From the NCBI RefSeq assembly GCF_016919705.1, contig NZ_CP070368.1:1054001-1118000 (forward strand): 64,000 nt of DNA. The letters are read 5' to 3'. Origin of the DNA: Paracoccus methylovorus (lineage in GTDB: Bacteria > Pseudomonadota > Alphaproteobacteria > Rhodobacterales > Rhodobacteraceae). Positions 36,341-45,631 of this stretch are shown one piece after another. The number at the start of each line of letters is the position of its first letter. Positions within the stretch are counted from its first letter, which is position 1. The notes below the pieces were generated by a model that was given only the letters and a program-made list of their open reading frames with translations, searched no databases and had not been told where the DNA came from. The position numbers were made by a program, and so were the translations under genes.

Positions 36341-36960
36341 TTACGGGTCTCCTCGCCCTGCTTTTCATCTTCAAGCGCGGCCGCCATCTCTCGTGCCAGA
36401 ATATCGCCTTCCATGGCGGCAGCTTCGTGCGTCGAGATGAAGGGAGTCGGATCCTCGATGATGCCCCGCATGATGGCGATTTTCTTGATGATTTCGGAAA
36501 TACCCTGAAGGAACAGCATGATAAATCCGACCAGCAGAAGCATCTTGGCCGGCCAGACCGTCAACCCGCCGGCATTGGTCGAAACCTCACCACTACGCCA
36601 GGACCGCATCACCCATGGGTAGAGATACCAGATCATCACCGTGGCGAAGGGCATCAGGAAAAAGACATGCCCGATCAGGTCGATCCAGTGCTGCCGGCGG
36701 CGGGTCCATATGCCGTAAAGGATGTCGATGCGGATATGTTCGTTTTCCTTGAGCGTATAGGCTGCGGCGCCCAGAAATGCGGCGCCGTAGAGATACCACT
36801 GCAATTCCAGCCAAGCATTGGACGAGGTTTGAAACACCTTGCGGATGATCGCGTTACCCGCGCTGACAAGCACGGCGGCCAGAATCAGCCAGCTTACGCC
36901 TCGACCGATGATTGTATTGACGCGGTCGATGCCGCGAGAAAGCCCCAGCAGGGCACCCAT
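36337..36960 (-). CDS. TRAP transporter small permease (DctQ-like)
   Basis: The 207-residue protein has four helices: GVSWLILAAVLVSAGNAIIRKVF, WLELQWYLYGAAFLGAAAYTLKENEHIRIDI, HVFFLMPFATVMIWYLYPWVMRSW and WPAKMLLLVGFIMLFLQGISEIIKKI. The ENEHIRIDI segment is the DctQ hallmark. The ATG at 36960 has GGGAGG upstream; a longer frame to 37284 is antisense to cobS. It is the first gene of the QM operon. Confidence 0.9.
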   Translation of the reverse strand: MGALLGLSRGIDRVNTIIGRGVSWLILAAVLVSAGNAIIRKVFQTSSNAWLELQWYLYGAAFLGAAAYTLKENEHIRIDILYGIWTRRRQHWIDLIGHVFFLMPFATVMIWYLYPWVMRSWRSGEVSTNAGGLTVWPAKMLLLVGFIMLFLQGISEIIKKIAIMRGIIEDPTPFISTHEAAAMEGDILAREMAAALEDEKQGEETRK

Positions 36961-37094
36961 ATGAGAAACCTCCCTATATATCGGCCGCCCCTTGGCTTGG
37001 AGAGCAGCAGGTAGTCTCGACCTCTTCATGTAGGCGCTGGGTATGGGTGAACCGCCAGAACGCGTCAAGAAGAACGCGACGCGACGTAACGACC

Positions 37095-37862
37095 CTAGGC
37101 AAGCGCCGTCAGGACCACCAAACCCGCGACCTCGCCCACCTGCTGCATGGCGCCCAGCACGTCGCCGGTCTGGCCGCCAAGCGTCCGCAGGGCACGGCGG
37201 GCAAGCCAGATCTGCGCCAAAGCCACAGCCAGCAGAAGCGCCAGCCAGACCGCGACCGGCTGCGACAGGAACAGCGCGGGCCACAGCAAAACGGCCGCTC
37301 CAAAAAACAACGCAACCGCAGTCGTGCCGCGCGTCGGCCGTCCAGCCGCGCGGCCCAGGCCATCAGGCCGCGCCGGCGCCATGAATCCCAGCCCCGCCGC
37401 CATACCCGCGCGAGAAGCCGCCGCCAGCCCGATCACGGCAGCCACCGCCAGCCATGGATCGTCGAAAAGCGCGGCGATGGTTGCCACGCGCAACCCGACG
37501 ATCAGGATCAGCGCCAGCACACCATAGCTGCCGATGCGGGAATCGCGCATGATCTCCAGCCGGCGTTCGCGCGTGGCGCCCCCGTTGCCATCGGCGAAAT
37601 CGGCCAGCCCATCCTCGTGCAATCCACCGGTGGCAAGGATCATCATGCCGACGGCCAGCAGCGCGGCAACGCTGGCAGGCAGGCCGGTCACGGAAGCCAA
37701 CGCCAAAGGAAGGGCGCCGATCAACCCGACCACCAGCCCGGTCAGGGGAAAGGCCCAGACTGCTTGCGCGAGCACCGGAGGCGCGGCGGGCAAAAGCCGG
37801 CCGACAGGCAACCGGGTCAACCAGACCAGCGCCAGCACCGCCTGCGCGAGACGCTTAGCCAA
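37095..37862 (-). CDS. cobS: Adenosylcobinamide-GDP ribazoletransferase
   Basis: The multi-helix membrane protein has LTRLPVGRL at the start, GGLHEDGLADFADGNGG (Asp-rich metal motif) and IGSYGVLALILIVGLRV. It joins adenosylcobinamide-GDP to alpha-ribazole in the last step of cobalamin assembly. No ATG fits. The TTG at 37862 has GAGG 6 bp upstream and overlaps cobT by 8 bp; the TTG at 37877 is an alternative. It is the third gene of a cobU-cobT-cobS run. Confidence 0.9.
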   Translation of the reverse strand: MAKRLAQAVLALVWLTRLPVGRLLPAAPPVLAQAVWAFPLTGLVVGLIGALPLALASVTGLPASVAALLAVGMMILATGGLHEDGLADFADGNGGATRERRLEIMRDSRIGSYGVLALILIVGLRVATIAALFDDPWLAVAAVIGLAAASRAGMAAGLGFMAPARPDGLGRAAGRPTRGTTAVALFFGAAVLLWPALFLSQPVAVWLALLLAVALAQIWLARRALRTLGGQTGDVLGAMQQVGEVAGLVVLTALA

Positions 37863-38811
37863 TCCCGGCCTCGGCAAAGGTGGCCATGCGGTTGTGGCAT
37901 TCCAGCGCCGCCCGCAGGATGAGCAGCGCCACCGCCGCGCCCGAACCCTCGCCCAGCCGCATATCCAGCGTGACCACCGGCTCTTTTTTCATCACCGCGA
38001 TCAGGCGGCGATGGCCCGGCTCGGCGCTTTGATGGCCGATCAGGCAATGATCCAGCGCGTTGGGGTCATTTACCAGCAGCACCCCCGCCGCAGCCGAGCA
38101 GATGAACCCATCCAGGATCACCGGAATCCCCAGCTCGCGCGCCCGGATCACCGCGCCGCAGATCGCGGCCTGTTCGCGCCCACCATAGGAGCCAAGGATC
38201 GAGGCCGCCGTGGCCGCCCCCTTGTGCCGCTTGAGCCCGGCATCGACAGCGCGCAGCTTGTTGGCCATAATTTCGTCCACAGCGCCCGTGCCGGGGCCGA
38301 CCCAATCCTGGGCCGTGCCGCCAAAGGTTGCCGCCGCCAGCACCGCCGCGACGGTGGAATTGCCGATCCCCATCTCGCCCAGCAGGATGACATCGGCCTC
38401 TGGGTCCACGGCGTCATTGCCTGTCTGGATGGCCGCGACCAGCTCGTCGACCTCCATCGCCATGCCTTGGGTGAAATCCCCGGTCGGCCGGTCCAGATCC
38501 AACGCGATTACCTGCAGATCGGCCCCGGCGAGCCGACAAAGCTGGTTGATCGCCGCGCCGCCCTGGCGGAAGTTCTCGACCATCTGGGCCGTGACCTCGA
38601 CCGGAAAGGGGTTGACGCCCTGCCGGGTGATGCCGTGATTGCCGGCAAAAATCAGGGCTTGGGCACGGTTGATCTGCGGGCGCTCGCGGCCCTGCCAGCC
38701 GGCCATGAACACCGCCAGCTCTTCCAACCGGCCAAGCGATCCGGGGGGCTTGGTCAGTTGATCCTGACGGTTGCGGGCGGCGGTGGCGGCGGTTTGATCG
38801 AACTCTTTCAC
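37855..38811 (-). CDS. cobT: Nicotinate-nucleotide--dimethylbenzimidazole phosphoribosyltransferase
   Basis: The 318-residue protein has LTKPPGSLGRLEELAVFMAGWQG, FAGNHGITRQGVNPFPVEVTAQMV, EMGIGNSTVAAVLAAA and, near the end, MRLGEGSGAAVALLILRAA with the catalytic Glu. It makes alpha-ribazole-phosphate from 5,6-dimethylbenzimidazole for the lower ligand of cobalamin. It lies 10 bp after cobU. Confidence 0.94.
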   Translation of the reverse strand: MKEFDQTAATAARNRQDQLTKPPGSLGRLEELAVFMAGWQGRERPQINRAQALIFAGNHGITRQGVNPFPVEVTAQMVENFRQGGAAINQLCRLAGADLQVIALDLDRPTGDFTQGMAMEVDELVAAIQTGNDAVDPEADVILLGEMGIGNSTVAAVLAAATFGGTAQDWVGPGTGAVDEIMANKLRAVDAGLKRHKGAATAASILGSYGGREQAAICGAVIRARELGIPVILDGFICSAAAGVLLVNDPNALDHCLIGHQSAEPGHRRLIAVMKKEPVVTLDMRLGEGSGAAVALLILRAALECHNRMATFAEAGIG

Positions 38812-38821
38812 GATGTCCCTC

Positions 38822-39337
38822 TTATGGTTTCAGGCGCAGGGGCAGGCCGCTGACGGCCATCCAGACCTCGTCCGCGGCCCCGGCTACCGCCTGGTTCATC
38901 CAGCCATGCTCGTCCCGGAAGCGGCGGGCAAGCGCATTTTCGGGCACGATGCCCAACCCCAGTTCATTCGTCACCAGAACGACCGGGCTTTTCTGCGCGG
39001 TCAGCATCTGACACAGCGCGCGGATCAGGGGGGCGGGTTCAGCCACTGCCATGACATTCGACAGCCACAAGGTCAGGCAATCGACCAGCCGCACACCTTG
39101 CCCGTCGGTGCGCGACAATGCCCCGGCAAGATCAAGCGGCTCTTCGACCGTCTGCCAGCCGGCGCCGCGGCGGTCGCGGTGCAGGCCAATGCGCTGCGTC
39201 ATTTCGTCATCCCACGCCTGGGCGGTAGCGATATAGATCCGCGGGTCCTGATGGCGGGCGACAATGGATTCGGCCAATGCGGACTTGCCCGAACGGGCGC
39301 CGCCGGTGACCATGATGATGCGCGGATCGGTGCTCAT
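38822..39337 (-). CDS. cobU: Bifunctional adenosylcobinamide kinase/guanylyltransferase
   Basis: The 171-residue protein has the P-loop IIMVTGGARSGKSALAE at residues 7-22, YIATAQAWDDEMTQRIGLHRDRRG (guanylylated His), and LVTNELGLGIVPENALARRFRDEHGWMNQ. It phosphorylates and then guanylylates adenosylcobinamide. It opens the cob run. No cobalamin riboswitch is seen in the 131 bp upstream. Confidence 0.94.
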   Translation of the reverse strand: MSTDPRIIMVTGGARSGKSALAESIVARHQDPRIYIATAQAWDDEMTQRIGLHRDRRGAGWQTVEEPLDLAGALSRTDGQGVRLVDCLTLWLSNVMAVAEPAPLIRALCQMLTAQKSPVVLVTNELGLGIVPENALARRFRDEHGWMNQAVAGAADEVWMAVSGLPLRLKP

Positions 39338-39468
39338 GATGGTCTTGTTTCACATGGGCGGGCGCTGCGAAAGCCGGAAATCGCGCTTGCTGTCTTACAG
39401 GTTTTACGCTCAATTTTAACCATTCGCGCGGACCAGGCTCCGCGACGCGAAACATCAAAGAGGTGCCC

Positions 39469-41073
39469 ATGACGCGTCTGTTCCTGACAACCGCTCTGGT
39501 CGCGGGGATTGCCCTGCCGGCGCTGGCCGTTGCGCCCACAGAGGGCGAGAAACTGGCCGAGAACCAATCCTATACCTTCTGGCTGCTGGACGCGATCAAG
39601 ACCGCCGATCCGCAGAAGAACACCGATGTCGAGGGTTCAGACATCATTCGCCAGCTTTTCGAAGGGCTGTTGAACGAAGATCCCAAGGGCGCACCGGTGC
39701 CGGGCGTCGCGACCTCGTTCGATGTCTCGGATGACAAGCTGACCTATACCTTCCACCTGCGCCCCGAGGCAAAGTGGTCAAACGGCGATCCGGTCACGGC
39801 GCATGATTTCGTCTATGCTTGGCGGCGCCTCGCCAATCCCGACACGGCTTCGGAATACGCGTGGTTCATGGAGTTGATGAACGTCGAGAACGCCAATGCC
39901 GTGGTCAAGGGCGAGAAAAAGCCCGAGGAACTGGGCGTTACAGCCACCGACGACCACACGCTGCAGGTCAGGCTTTCTGCACCCACCCCCTATTTCCCCA
40001 AGATGGTCACCCATGGCTCGACCTTTCCGGTCAACCAGAAGGTCATCGAGGCCGAAGGCGACAACTGGACCCAGCCCGGCAAGCTGGTTGGCAACGGCGC
40101 CTATATCCTGAAAAGCCACGACCTTGGCGTGCAGATCAGCATGGAGAAAAATCCCGATTACTGGGACGCCGGAAATGTCGTCATGGAGCGCATTCAGGGC
40201 CTGACGGTGAACGACAACAACGTCGCGCTGACCCGCTATCAGGCGGGCGAACTTGACCGCGTGCAGATCCCGGCCGGGCAATATCCGCGCCTGAAAGAGC
40301 AACTGCCCGATCAGGCGGTCTCGATCCCCTATTCCTGCACCTATGCCTATCTGATGAATGTCAGCGAGAAAGGCCCCGAGGCGCTGAAGGACGTGCGCGT
40401 GCGCAAGGCGCTGTCTTATGCCATGCAGCGCGACGTCGTGGTCGATCAGATCCTGCAAGGCGGCCAAAAACCGGCCTATAACTGGGTGCACTGGGCCATC
40501 GAGGGCTTCCAGATGCCTGAAATCGACTATGCGGCGTGGTCTCAGGCCGAGCGGCTGGAAAAGGCCAAGGCGCTGCTGGCCGAAGCGGGCTACGGCCCCG
40601 ACAAGCCGCTGAAGCTGACGCTGCAGTACAATACCGACGAGAACCACAAGAAGATCGCCGTCGCCGCGCAGCAGTTCTACAAGCAGCTTGGCGTTGAGCT
40701 GACGCTGAACAATGTCGAATGGAAGGTGCATACCGACCGCATGCAATCGGGCGATTTCGAGCTGGCCCGCTATGCCTGGTGCGCGGATTACAACGAAGCC
40801 TCGACCTTCCTCGATTATTTCCGCAGCACGGGGATGAACTACGGCAAGTACTCCAACCCGGAATTCGACAAGCTGATGGACCAATCCAAGACCGCCGATG
40901 ACCCGAACGTCCAGTATAGTGCCGCCGAAAAGATCCTGGCCGAGGACATGCCGCTGGTGCCGGTCTATCAATACTCCAAGGTCGATATGATCCGCGACGA
41001 CATCAGGGGCCTTTCGACCGAAAACGTGATGAACGACTGGTACGCCAAGGACATCTATCGCATCCAGAAGTAA
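39469..41073 (+). CDS. oppA: Oligopeptide ABC transporter substrate-binding protein
   Basis: The 534-residue protein has a signal peptide (MTRLFLTTALVAGIALPALA). The SBP_bac_5 fold is shown by DIIRQLFEGLLNEDPKGAPVPGVATSFDVSDD, YTFHLRPEAKWSNGDPVTAHDFVYAWRR and PLVPVYQYSKVDMI. The YAWRRLANP and family length point to OppA-type peptide binding in the periplasm. The ATG at 39469 has AAAGAGG 6 bp upstream; a GTG at 39463 is rejected. It begins a complete oppABCDF operon. A TTAACCAT CtrA-type half site lies about 45 bp upstream (39416-39423), weak alone. Confidence 0.92.
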   Translation: MTRLFLTTALVAGIALPALAVAPTEGEKLAENQSYTFWLLDAIKTADPQKNTDVEGSDIIRQLFEGLLNEDPKGAPVPGVATSFDVSDDKLTYTFHLRPEAKWSNGDPVTAHDFVYAWRRLANPDTASEYAWFMELMNVENANAVVKGEKKPEELGVTATDDHTLQVRLSAPTPYFPKMVTHGSTFPVNQKVIEAEGDNWTQPGKLVGNGAYILKSHDLGVQISMEKNPDYWDAGNVVMERIQGLTVNDNNVALTRYQAGELDRVQIPAGQYPRLKEQLPDQAVSIPYSCTYAYLMNVSEKGPEALKDVRVRKALSYAMQRDVVVDQILQGGQKPAYNWVHWAIEGFQMPEIDYAAWSQAERLEKAKALLAEAGYGPDKPLKLTLQYNTDENHKKIAVAAQQFYKQLGVELTLNNVEWKVHTDRMQSGDFELARYAWCADYNEASTFLDYFRSTGMNYGKYSNPEFDKLMDQSKTADDPNVQYSAAEKILAEDMPLVPVYQYSKVDMIRDDIRGLSTENVMNDWYAKDIYRIQK

Positions 41074-41143
41074 GCCTTGGGGGGGCGGACAACTGCGCGC
41101 CCCTTCCGTCCTGTCCGGCACCTGTCTCCTTGGGAACCTGCGC

Positions 41144-42061
41144 ATGTTCGGCTTTATCCTGCGGCGGCTTGCGGTCGCCATTCCGACCCTGCTTTTGCTG
41201 ATCGTCGTGTCGTTCCTCTTGATGCATGCCGCCCCCGGCGGGCCATTCACGCAGGAACGCCCCCTGCCGCCGCAGGTGCTGGCCAACCTGAATGCCAAAT
41301 ACGGCCTGGACGAGCCGCTTTGGCGTCAGATCGCCGGCTATGTCTGGGGGATCGTCGCGCATTTCGACTTTGGCCCCAGCTTCGTCTATCCCGACCGCTC
41401 CGTGAACCAGATCATCGCCGCCGGCTTTCCGGTGACGCTGACCTATGGCGGCATCGCCTTTGTCGTCGCGGTGGTGGTCGGCGTCGGTCTGGGGGCCGCC
41501 GCGGCGATCCGGCAGAATTCGTGGCTGGACTATCTTGCCGTCGGCATTTCGATCGGGGCGCAGGTGCTGCCGAATTTCGTCATGGCGCCGATTCTGGTGC
41601 TGGTCTTTACGCTGTGGCTGGGCTGGCTGCCGGGCGGGGGCTGGGGCGGCCCGATTTACTGGGTCATGCCGGTCATCGCGCTTTCGACCAGCTTCATGGC
41701 CTCCATCGCGCGCATCACCCGCAGCTCGATGCTGGAGGTGCTGGGCTCCAACCATATCCGCACCGCCCGCGCCAAGGGCCTGCCAGAGCGCAGCGTGATC
41801 CTGCGCCACGCGCTGAAGCCCGCAATGCTGCCGGTGATCAGCTACCTTGGCCCGGCTTTCGTCACCATGATCACCGGGTCTGTGGTGATAGACATGTATT
41901 TCTCGACCGGCGGCATCGGCCGCAGCTTCGTCGATTCAGCACTGAACCGCGACTATGCGGTGATGATGGGGATCACCATCCTCGTTGGGGCGTTGACCAT
42001 TCTTTTCAGCCTTGTGGTCGATGTGCTTTACGCCTGGATCGATCCGAAAATCCGGTACTGA
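41144..42061 (+). CDS. oppB: Oligopeptide ABC transporter permease
   Basis: The 305-residue permease starts MFGFILRRLAVAIPTLLLLIVVSFLLMHAAPGGPF, the OppB/DppB N-terminus. It has six helices and the EAA-type loop ARAKGLPERSVILRHALKPAMLPVISY. It forms the channel with OppC. It lies 70 bp after oppA and 3 bp before oppC. Confidence 0.94.
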   Translation: MFGFILRRLAVAIPTLLLLIVVSFLLMHAAPGGPFTQERPLPPQVLANLNAKYGLDEPLWRQIAGYVWGIVAHFDFGPSFVYPDRSVNQIIAAGFPVTLTYGGIAFVVAVVVGVGLGAAAAIRQNSWLDYLAVGISIGAQVLPNFVMAPILVLVFTLWLGWLPGGGWGGPIYWVMPVIALSTSFMASIARITRSSMLEVLGSNHIRTARAKGLPERSVILRHALKPAMLPVISYLGPAFVTMITGSVVIDMYFSTGGIGRSFVDSALNRDYAVMMGITILVGALTILFSLVVDVLYAWIDPKIRY

Positions 42062-42064
42062 GCC

Positions 42065-42988
42065 ATGATCGACACCCATCAGATGCAATCGCTGGCCGCA
42101 CGATTTTCGGAACCCGAGGTCAGGGGCCGCAGCCCATGGGCGGATGCCCGCCGCCGCTTTCGCCGCAACAAGGCCGCCATGGCCAGCCTTGTGGTGCTGA
42201 TCGCGGTTGGACTCTTCGCGGTGTTCGGCAACCAGCTTGCCGTCTGGTCGAATGAAGAGATGGATTTCGCGATCATGGGTCAGGCGGCGCAGCTTGGCGG
42301 GCCAGGCTGGTCGAACGGTCATTATTTCGGCACCGACGATCTGGGGCGCGACCTGTTCTCGCGCACGGTGCAGGGCACGCAGGTCAGCCTGATGGTCGGG
42401 CTGATCGGCGCCGGCATCGCGGTCGTGGTCGGCACGCTTTACGGCGCGACGGCCGGCTATGTCGGCGGCCGCACCGATGCCGTCATGATGCGTGCGGTCG
42501 ATGTGCTGATGTCGATCCCCTATATGTTCGTGCTGATCCTGCTGCTGGTGATCTTTGGCCGCTCGATGTCGATGCTGTTTCTGGGCATCGGGCTGATTTC
42601 CTGGCTCGACATGTCCCGCATTGTGCGCGGCCAGACCCTGAGCCTGAAGAACCGCGAATTCATCGAAGCCGCCCGCGCCACCGGCGTCCCGGCATGGCGG
42701 ATCGTGCTGCGCCATATCGTACCAAACCTGATGGGCGTGGTTGCGGTCTATGCCACGCTTCTGGTGCCGCTGATGATCCTGTCGGAAAGCTTCATCAGCT
42801 TTCTGGGCCTTGGCGTGCAAGAGCCGCTGACGTCTTGGGGGGCGCTGATTTCCGAAGGCGCTGGCACGATGAACTACGGCACCTTGTGGCAACTGGCTTT
42901 TCCGCTGTTCTTCTTTTGCATCACGCTGTTCGCCTTTTTCTTTGTCGGCGACGGTCTGCGCGATGCGCTCGACCCGAAGGATCGCTGA
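42065..42988 (+). CDS. oppC: Oligopeptide ABC transporter permease
   Basis: The 307-residue permease has a cytoplasmic N-terminus (RSPWADARRRFRRNKAAMASLVVLIAVGLFAVFG). Family blocks follow: FGTDDLGRDLFSR-like HYFGTDDLGRDLFSRTVQGTQVSL, the EAA loop EAARATGVPAWRIVLRHIVPNLMGVV, and EPLTSWGALISEGAG. It pairs with OppB in peptide uptake. The oppD ATG begins one base after its stop codon. Confidence 0.94.
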   Translation: MIDTHQMQSLAARFSEPEVRGRSPWADARRRFRRNKAAMASLVVLIAVGLFAVFGNQLAVWSNEEMDFAIMGQAAQLGGPGWSNGHYFGTDDLGRDLFSRTVQGTQVSLMVGLIGAGIAVVVGTLYGATAGYVGGRTDAVMMRAVDVLMSIPYMFVLILLLVIFGRSMSMLFLGIGLISWLDMSRIVRGQTLSLKNREFIEAARATGVPAWRIVLRHIVPNLMGVVAVYATLLVPLMILSESFISFLGLGVQEPLTSWGALISEGAGTMNYGTLWQLAFPLFFFCITLFAFFFVGDGLRDALDPKDR

Positions 42989-42989
42989 T

Positions 42990-44057
42990 ATGGCCCTGCT
43001 GGAAATCCGCGACCTGAACGTGCGCTTTGCCACCACCGACGGCGAAGTTTCGGCAGTGAACGGCATCGACCTGGACCTTTCGCGCGGGGAAACGCTGGGC
43101 ATCGTGGGCGAGTCGGGCTCGGGCAAGTCGCAACTTGCCTTTTCGATCATGGGGTTGCTGGCCCGCAATGGCCGCGCCTCGGGTTCGGTCAGGTTCGATG
43201 GAACCGAGATCCTGAATGCGGCCCCAAGGTTGATGAACCAGATCCGAGCCCGCCGCATCGCCATGGTCTTTCAGGACCCGATGACCAGCCTGAACCCCTA
43301 TATGCGGGTCTCGAACCAGATGGCCGAGGTCCTGATGCTGCACAAGGGACTGGGCAAGTCCGCCGCCGTGGCCGAGGCGGTGCGGATGCTCGACGCGGTG
43401 AAAATCCCCGATGCCCGCGCCCGCATCCGGCTTTATCCGCACGAGTTCTCGGGCGGGATGCGCCAGCGGGTGATGATCGCCATGGCGCTGCTGTGCCGCC
43501 CGGACCTGTTGATCGCCGATGAACCGACGACGGCGCTGGACGTGACCGTGCAGGCGCAGATCATGGAGTTGCTGGCTGACCTGCGCCGCGAATTTGGCAT
43601 GGCGATGATCCTGATAACCCACGATCTGGGGGTGGTCGCAGGGGCTTGCGAGCGGGTGATGGTCATGTATGGCGGCCGGGTGATGGAGCGAGCACCGGTG
43701 GAGCCGATCTTTGCCGATCCGGCGCACCCCTATACGCAAGGACTGCTGGCAGCGATCCCGCGCGTGGACCAAAAGGGGGCAAGGCTGTCGGCCATTCCCG
43801 GCAGCCCGCCCAACATGACCAGCCCTTTGCCCGGCTGTCCCTTTGCGCCGCGTTGCGCCTATGCAATGCCGGTCTGCGAAACGCTGCCGCCGCTTGATCC
43901 CTTTGCGCCGGGGCGCGAACGCGCCTGCCATGCCGGTCTTGCGCAGGTGCGCGCCGGCCATGCGCCCCTGCCCGGGCCTGCCACCGCCGATCTGGCCGGG
44001 CTGCCCGGCGCTCCCCCGCCAGACACCGGCACAACGGGTGCAGAGATCTGGCCATGA
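42990..44057 (+). CDS. oppD: Oligopeptide ABC transporter ATPase
   Basis: The 355-residue ATPase has Walker A GESGSGKS, signature [15 protein letters not shown], and Walker [13 protein letters not shown]. The C-terminal oligopeptide domain has [14 protein letters not shown] and a Cys cluster, [17 protein letters not shown]...RACH. The tail after the last Cys is Pro/Ala-rich. The ATG at 42990 gives [11 protein letters not shown]. It overlaps oppF by 4 bp. Confidence 0.94.
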   Translation: MALLEIRDLNVRFATTDGEVSAVNGIDLDLSRGETLGIVGESGSGKSQLAFSIMGLLARNGRASGSVRFDGTEILNAAPRLMNQIRARRIAMVFQDPMTSLNPYMRVSNQMAEVLMLHKGLGKSAAVAEAVRMLDAVKIPDARARIRLYPHEFSGGMRQRVMIAMALLCRPDLLIADEPTTALDVTVQAQIMELLADLRREFGMAMILITHDLGVVAGACERVMVMYGGRVMERAPVEPIFADPAHPYTQGLLAAIPRVDQKGARLSAIPGSPPNMTSPLPGCPFAPRCAYAMPVCETLPPLDPFAPGRERACHAGLAQVRAGHAPLPGPATADLAGLPGAPPPDTGTTGAEIWP

Positions 44058-45067
44058 CCAACCAGCCGCTGATCCGGGCGCATGATCTGCGCGTTACGTT
44101 CGAACTGCCCGCAACGGGCACCCTGCCCTGGGCCAAGCCGCGTCTGCTGCATGCCGTGGCTGGGGTCGATTTCACCCTCATGCCCGGAGAGACCTTGGGC
44201 ATCGTCGGCGAATCCGGGTCGGGCAAATCGACGCTGGCCCGTGCTCTGATCGGCCTTGTCCCGGCCACCGGTCAGGCGTTCTGGCAGGACGGGACTGATC
44301 TGATCGGCCTCACGCCGCGCAAAATGCTGAAATACCGCCGCGAAATCCAGATGGTATTTCAGGACCCGTTGGCGAGCCTCAACCCGCGCATGACCGTGGG
44401 CCAGATCATCGCCGAACCCCTGACCACCCACCACAAGGGCCTTGGCCGCGACGAGGTCAAACGTCGCGTCAAGGACATGATGGACCGCGTCGGGCTGCTG
44501 CCCAACCAGATCAATCGCTATCCGCACGAATTCTCGGGCGGGCAATGCCAGCGCATCGGCATCGCACGGGCGCTGATCGTCCAGCCGAAACTGGTGATCT
44601 GCGACGAGCCGGTCTCGGCGCTGGATGTCTCGATTCAGGCGCAGGTCATAAATCTGCTCGACGATCTGAAACGCGACCTTGGGCTTGCGCTGATCTTCAT
44701 CGCCCATGATCTTTCGGTGGTAAAGCATATCAGCGACCGGGTGCTGGTGATGTATCTAGGCCGCGTCATGGAGCTGGCCGAGGCACAGGCGCTTTATGCA
44801 GGTCCGCGCCACCCCTATACGCAGGCGCTGCTTTCCGCCGTGCCGATCCCCGATCCGGCGTTGGAACGCGATAAGCGCATGATCCCCTTGCAGGGCGAAT
44901 TGCCATCGCCGATGAGCCCGCCCTCGGGTTGCGTCTTCCGCACCCGTTGTTCGCGGGCACAAGGCATCTGCGCCAGCCACCGACCCGCGCTGGAGGGTGG
45001 CGGGCATCTGACCGCCTGTCATTTCCCCGGCGCGCTGCGCCCCGAAGAGTTGATGACCGGCACTTGA
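44054..45067 (+). CDS. oppF: Oligopeptide ABC transporter ATPase
   Basis: The 337-residue ATPase has [55 protein letters not shown] and the C-terminal GCVFRTRCSRAQGICASHRPAL cysteine motif. It energises OppBC with OppD. The insert LPATGTLPWAKPRLLHAVAGVDF near the start is typical of OppF. It ends the opp operon; the next gene starts 42 bp later. Confidence 0.94.
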   Translation: MTNQPLIRAHDLRVTFELPATGTLPWAKPRLLHAVAGVDFTLMPGETLGIVGESGSGKSTLARALIGLVPATGQAFWQDGTDLIGLTPRKMLKYRREIQMVFQDPLASLNPRMTVGQIIAEPLTTHHKGLGRDEVKRRVKDMMDRVGLLPNQINRYPHEFSGGQCQRIGIARALIVQPKLVICDEPVSALDVSIQAQVINLLDDLKRDLGLALIFIAHDLSVVKHISDRVLVMYLGRVMELAEAQALYAGPRHPYTQALLSAVPIPDPALERDKRMIPLQGELPSPMSPPSGCVFRTRCSRAQGICASHRPALEGGGHLTACHFPGALRPEELMTGT

Positions 45068-45109
45068 AGCGGGTTGTCTGCACACCCGCTCCGGGCGCAG
45101 CATTCCGCC

Positions 45110-45595
45110 ATGAACAAGGACCCGATTCGCGAAACGACCGATGATGCCCGCGCACTGGCCCGGCAATTGCTCGAGCGCGCGCGCCATGCCAGCCTGGGTA
45201 CGCTCGACCCAGAAACGGGCGCGCCTCTGGTAACCCGCATTGCCCTGCAATCCGACACCGATGGTGCGCCGCTTGCCCTGCTGTCGGGGCTTGCCACACA
45301 TAGCCGTGCGTTGGCCACCGACCCGCGCGTCGGATTGCTGATCGTGGCCGAGGCTGACAAGGGCGACGCCATGACCCATGCCCGCCTGTCGATTCTTGGC
45401 CGCGCCCTGCCCGTGCAGCCGGACGACCGGCGCCGCGCTCGTTGGCTGGACCGCGATCCCAAGGCGCGGGTCTATCTGGATCTGCCGGATTTTCGCTTCT
45501 GGCGGATCGAGCCGGTCTCGGGCCTGCTGAACGCGGGTTTCGGTCAGGCATTCCGACTGCAACCCGGTGACATGCTGAAACCCCCGGCGGAATGA
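45110..45595 (+). CDS. Pyridoxamine 5'-phosphate oxidase-fold protein (HugZ-like)
   Basis: The 161-residue split-barrel protein starts MNKDPIRETTDDARALARQLLERARHASLGTLDPETGAPLVTRIALQSD and has HSRALATDPRVGLLIV. The fold binds FMN or heme; short forms like this occur in heme utilisation and flavin reductase roles. It lacks the C-terminal domain of full HugZ proteins. It follows oppF on the same strand but shares no evident function with peptide uptake. The exact cofactor is unknown. Confidence 0.8.
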   Translation: MNKDPIRETTDDARALARQLLERARHASLGTLDPETGAPLVTRIALQSDTDGAPLALLSGLATHSRALATDPRVGLLIVAEADKGDAMTHARLSILGRALPVQPDDRRRARWLDRDPKARVYLDLPDFRFWRIEPVSGLLNAGFGQAFRLQPGDMLKPPAE

Positions 45596-45610
45596 TCCGC
45601 CGAGGGCAAA

Positions 45611-45631
45611 AGACCGGGGCAAGAGCGGTCT
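45611..45631. terminator. Short inverted repeat between convergent genes
   Basis: AGACCG and CGGTCT with a 9-nt loop lie in the 36-bp gap between the PNP-oxidase-fold gene (plus) and the beta-helix gene (minus), with AAAA on the left and TTC on the right. The stem is only 6 bp, so it is a weak terminator candidate. Confidence 0.4.

Noticed and set aside
39338..39468. Cobalamin riboswitch before the cob genes
   Set aside because: No B12-box-like sequence was found on the minus strand in this short gap, which also contains the oppA promoter region.
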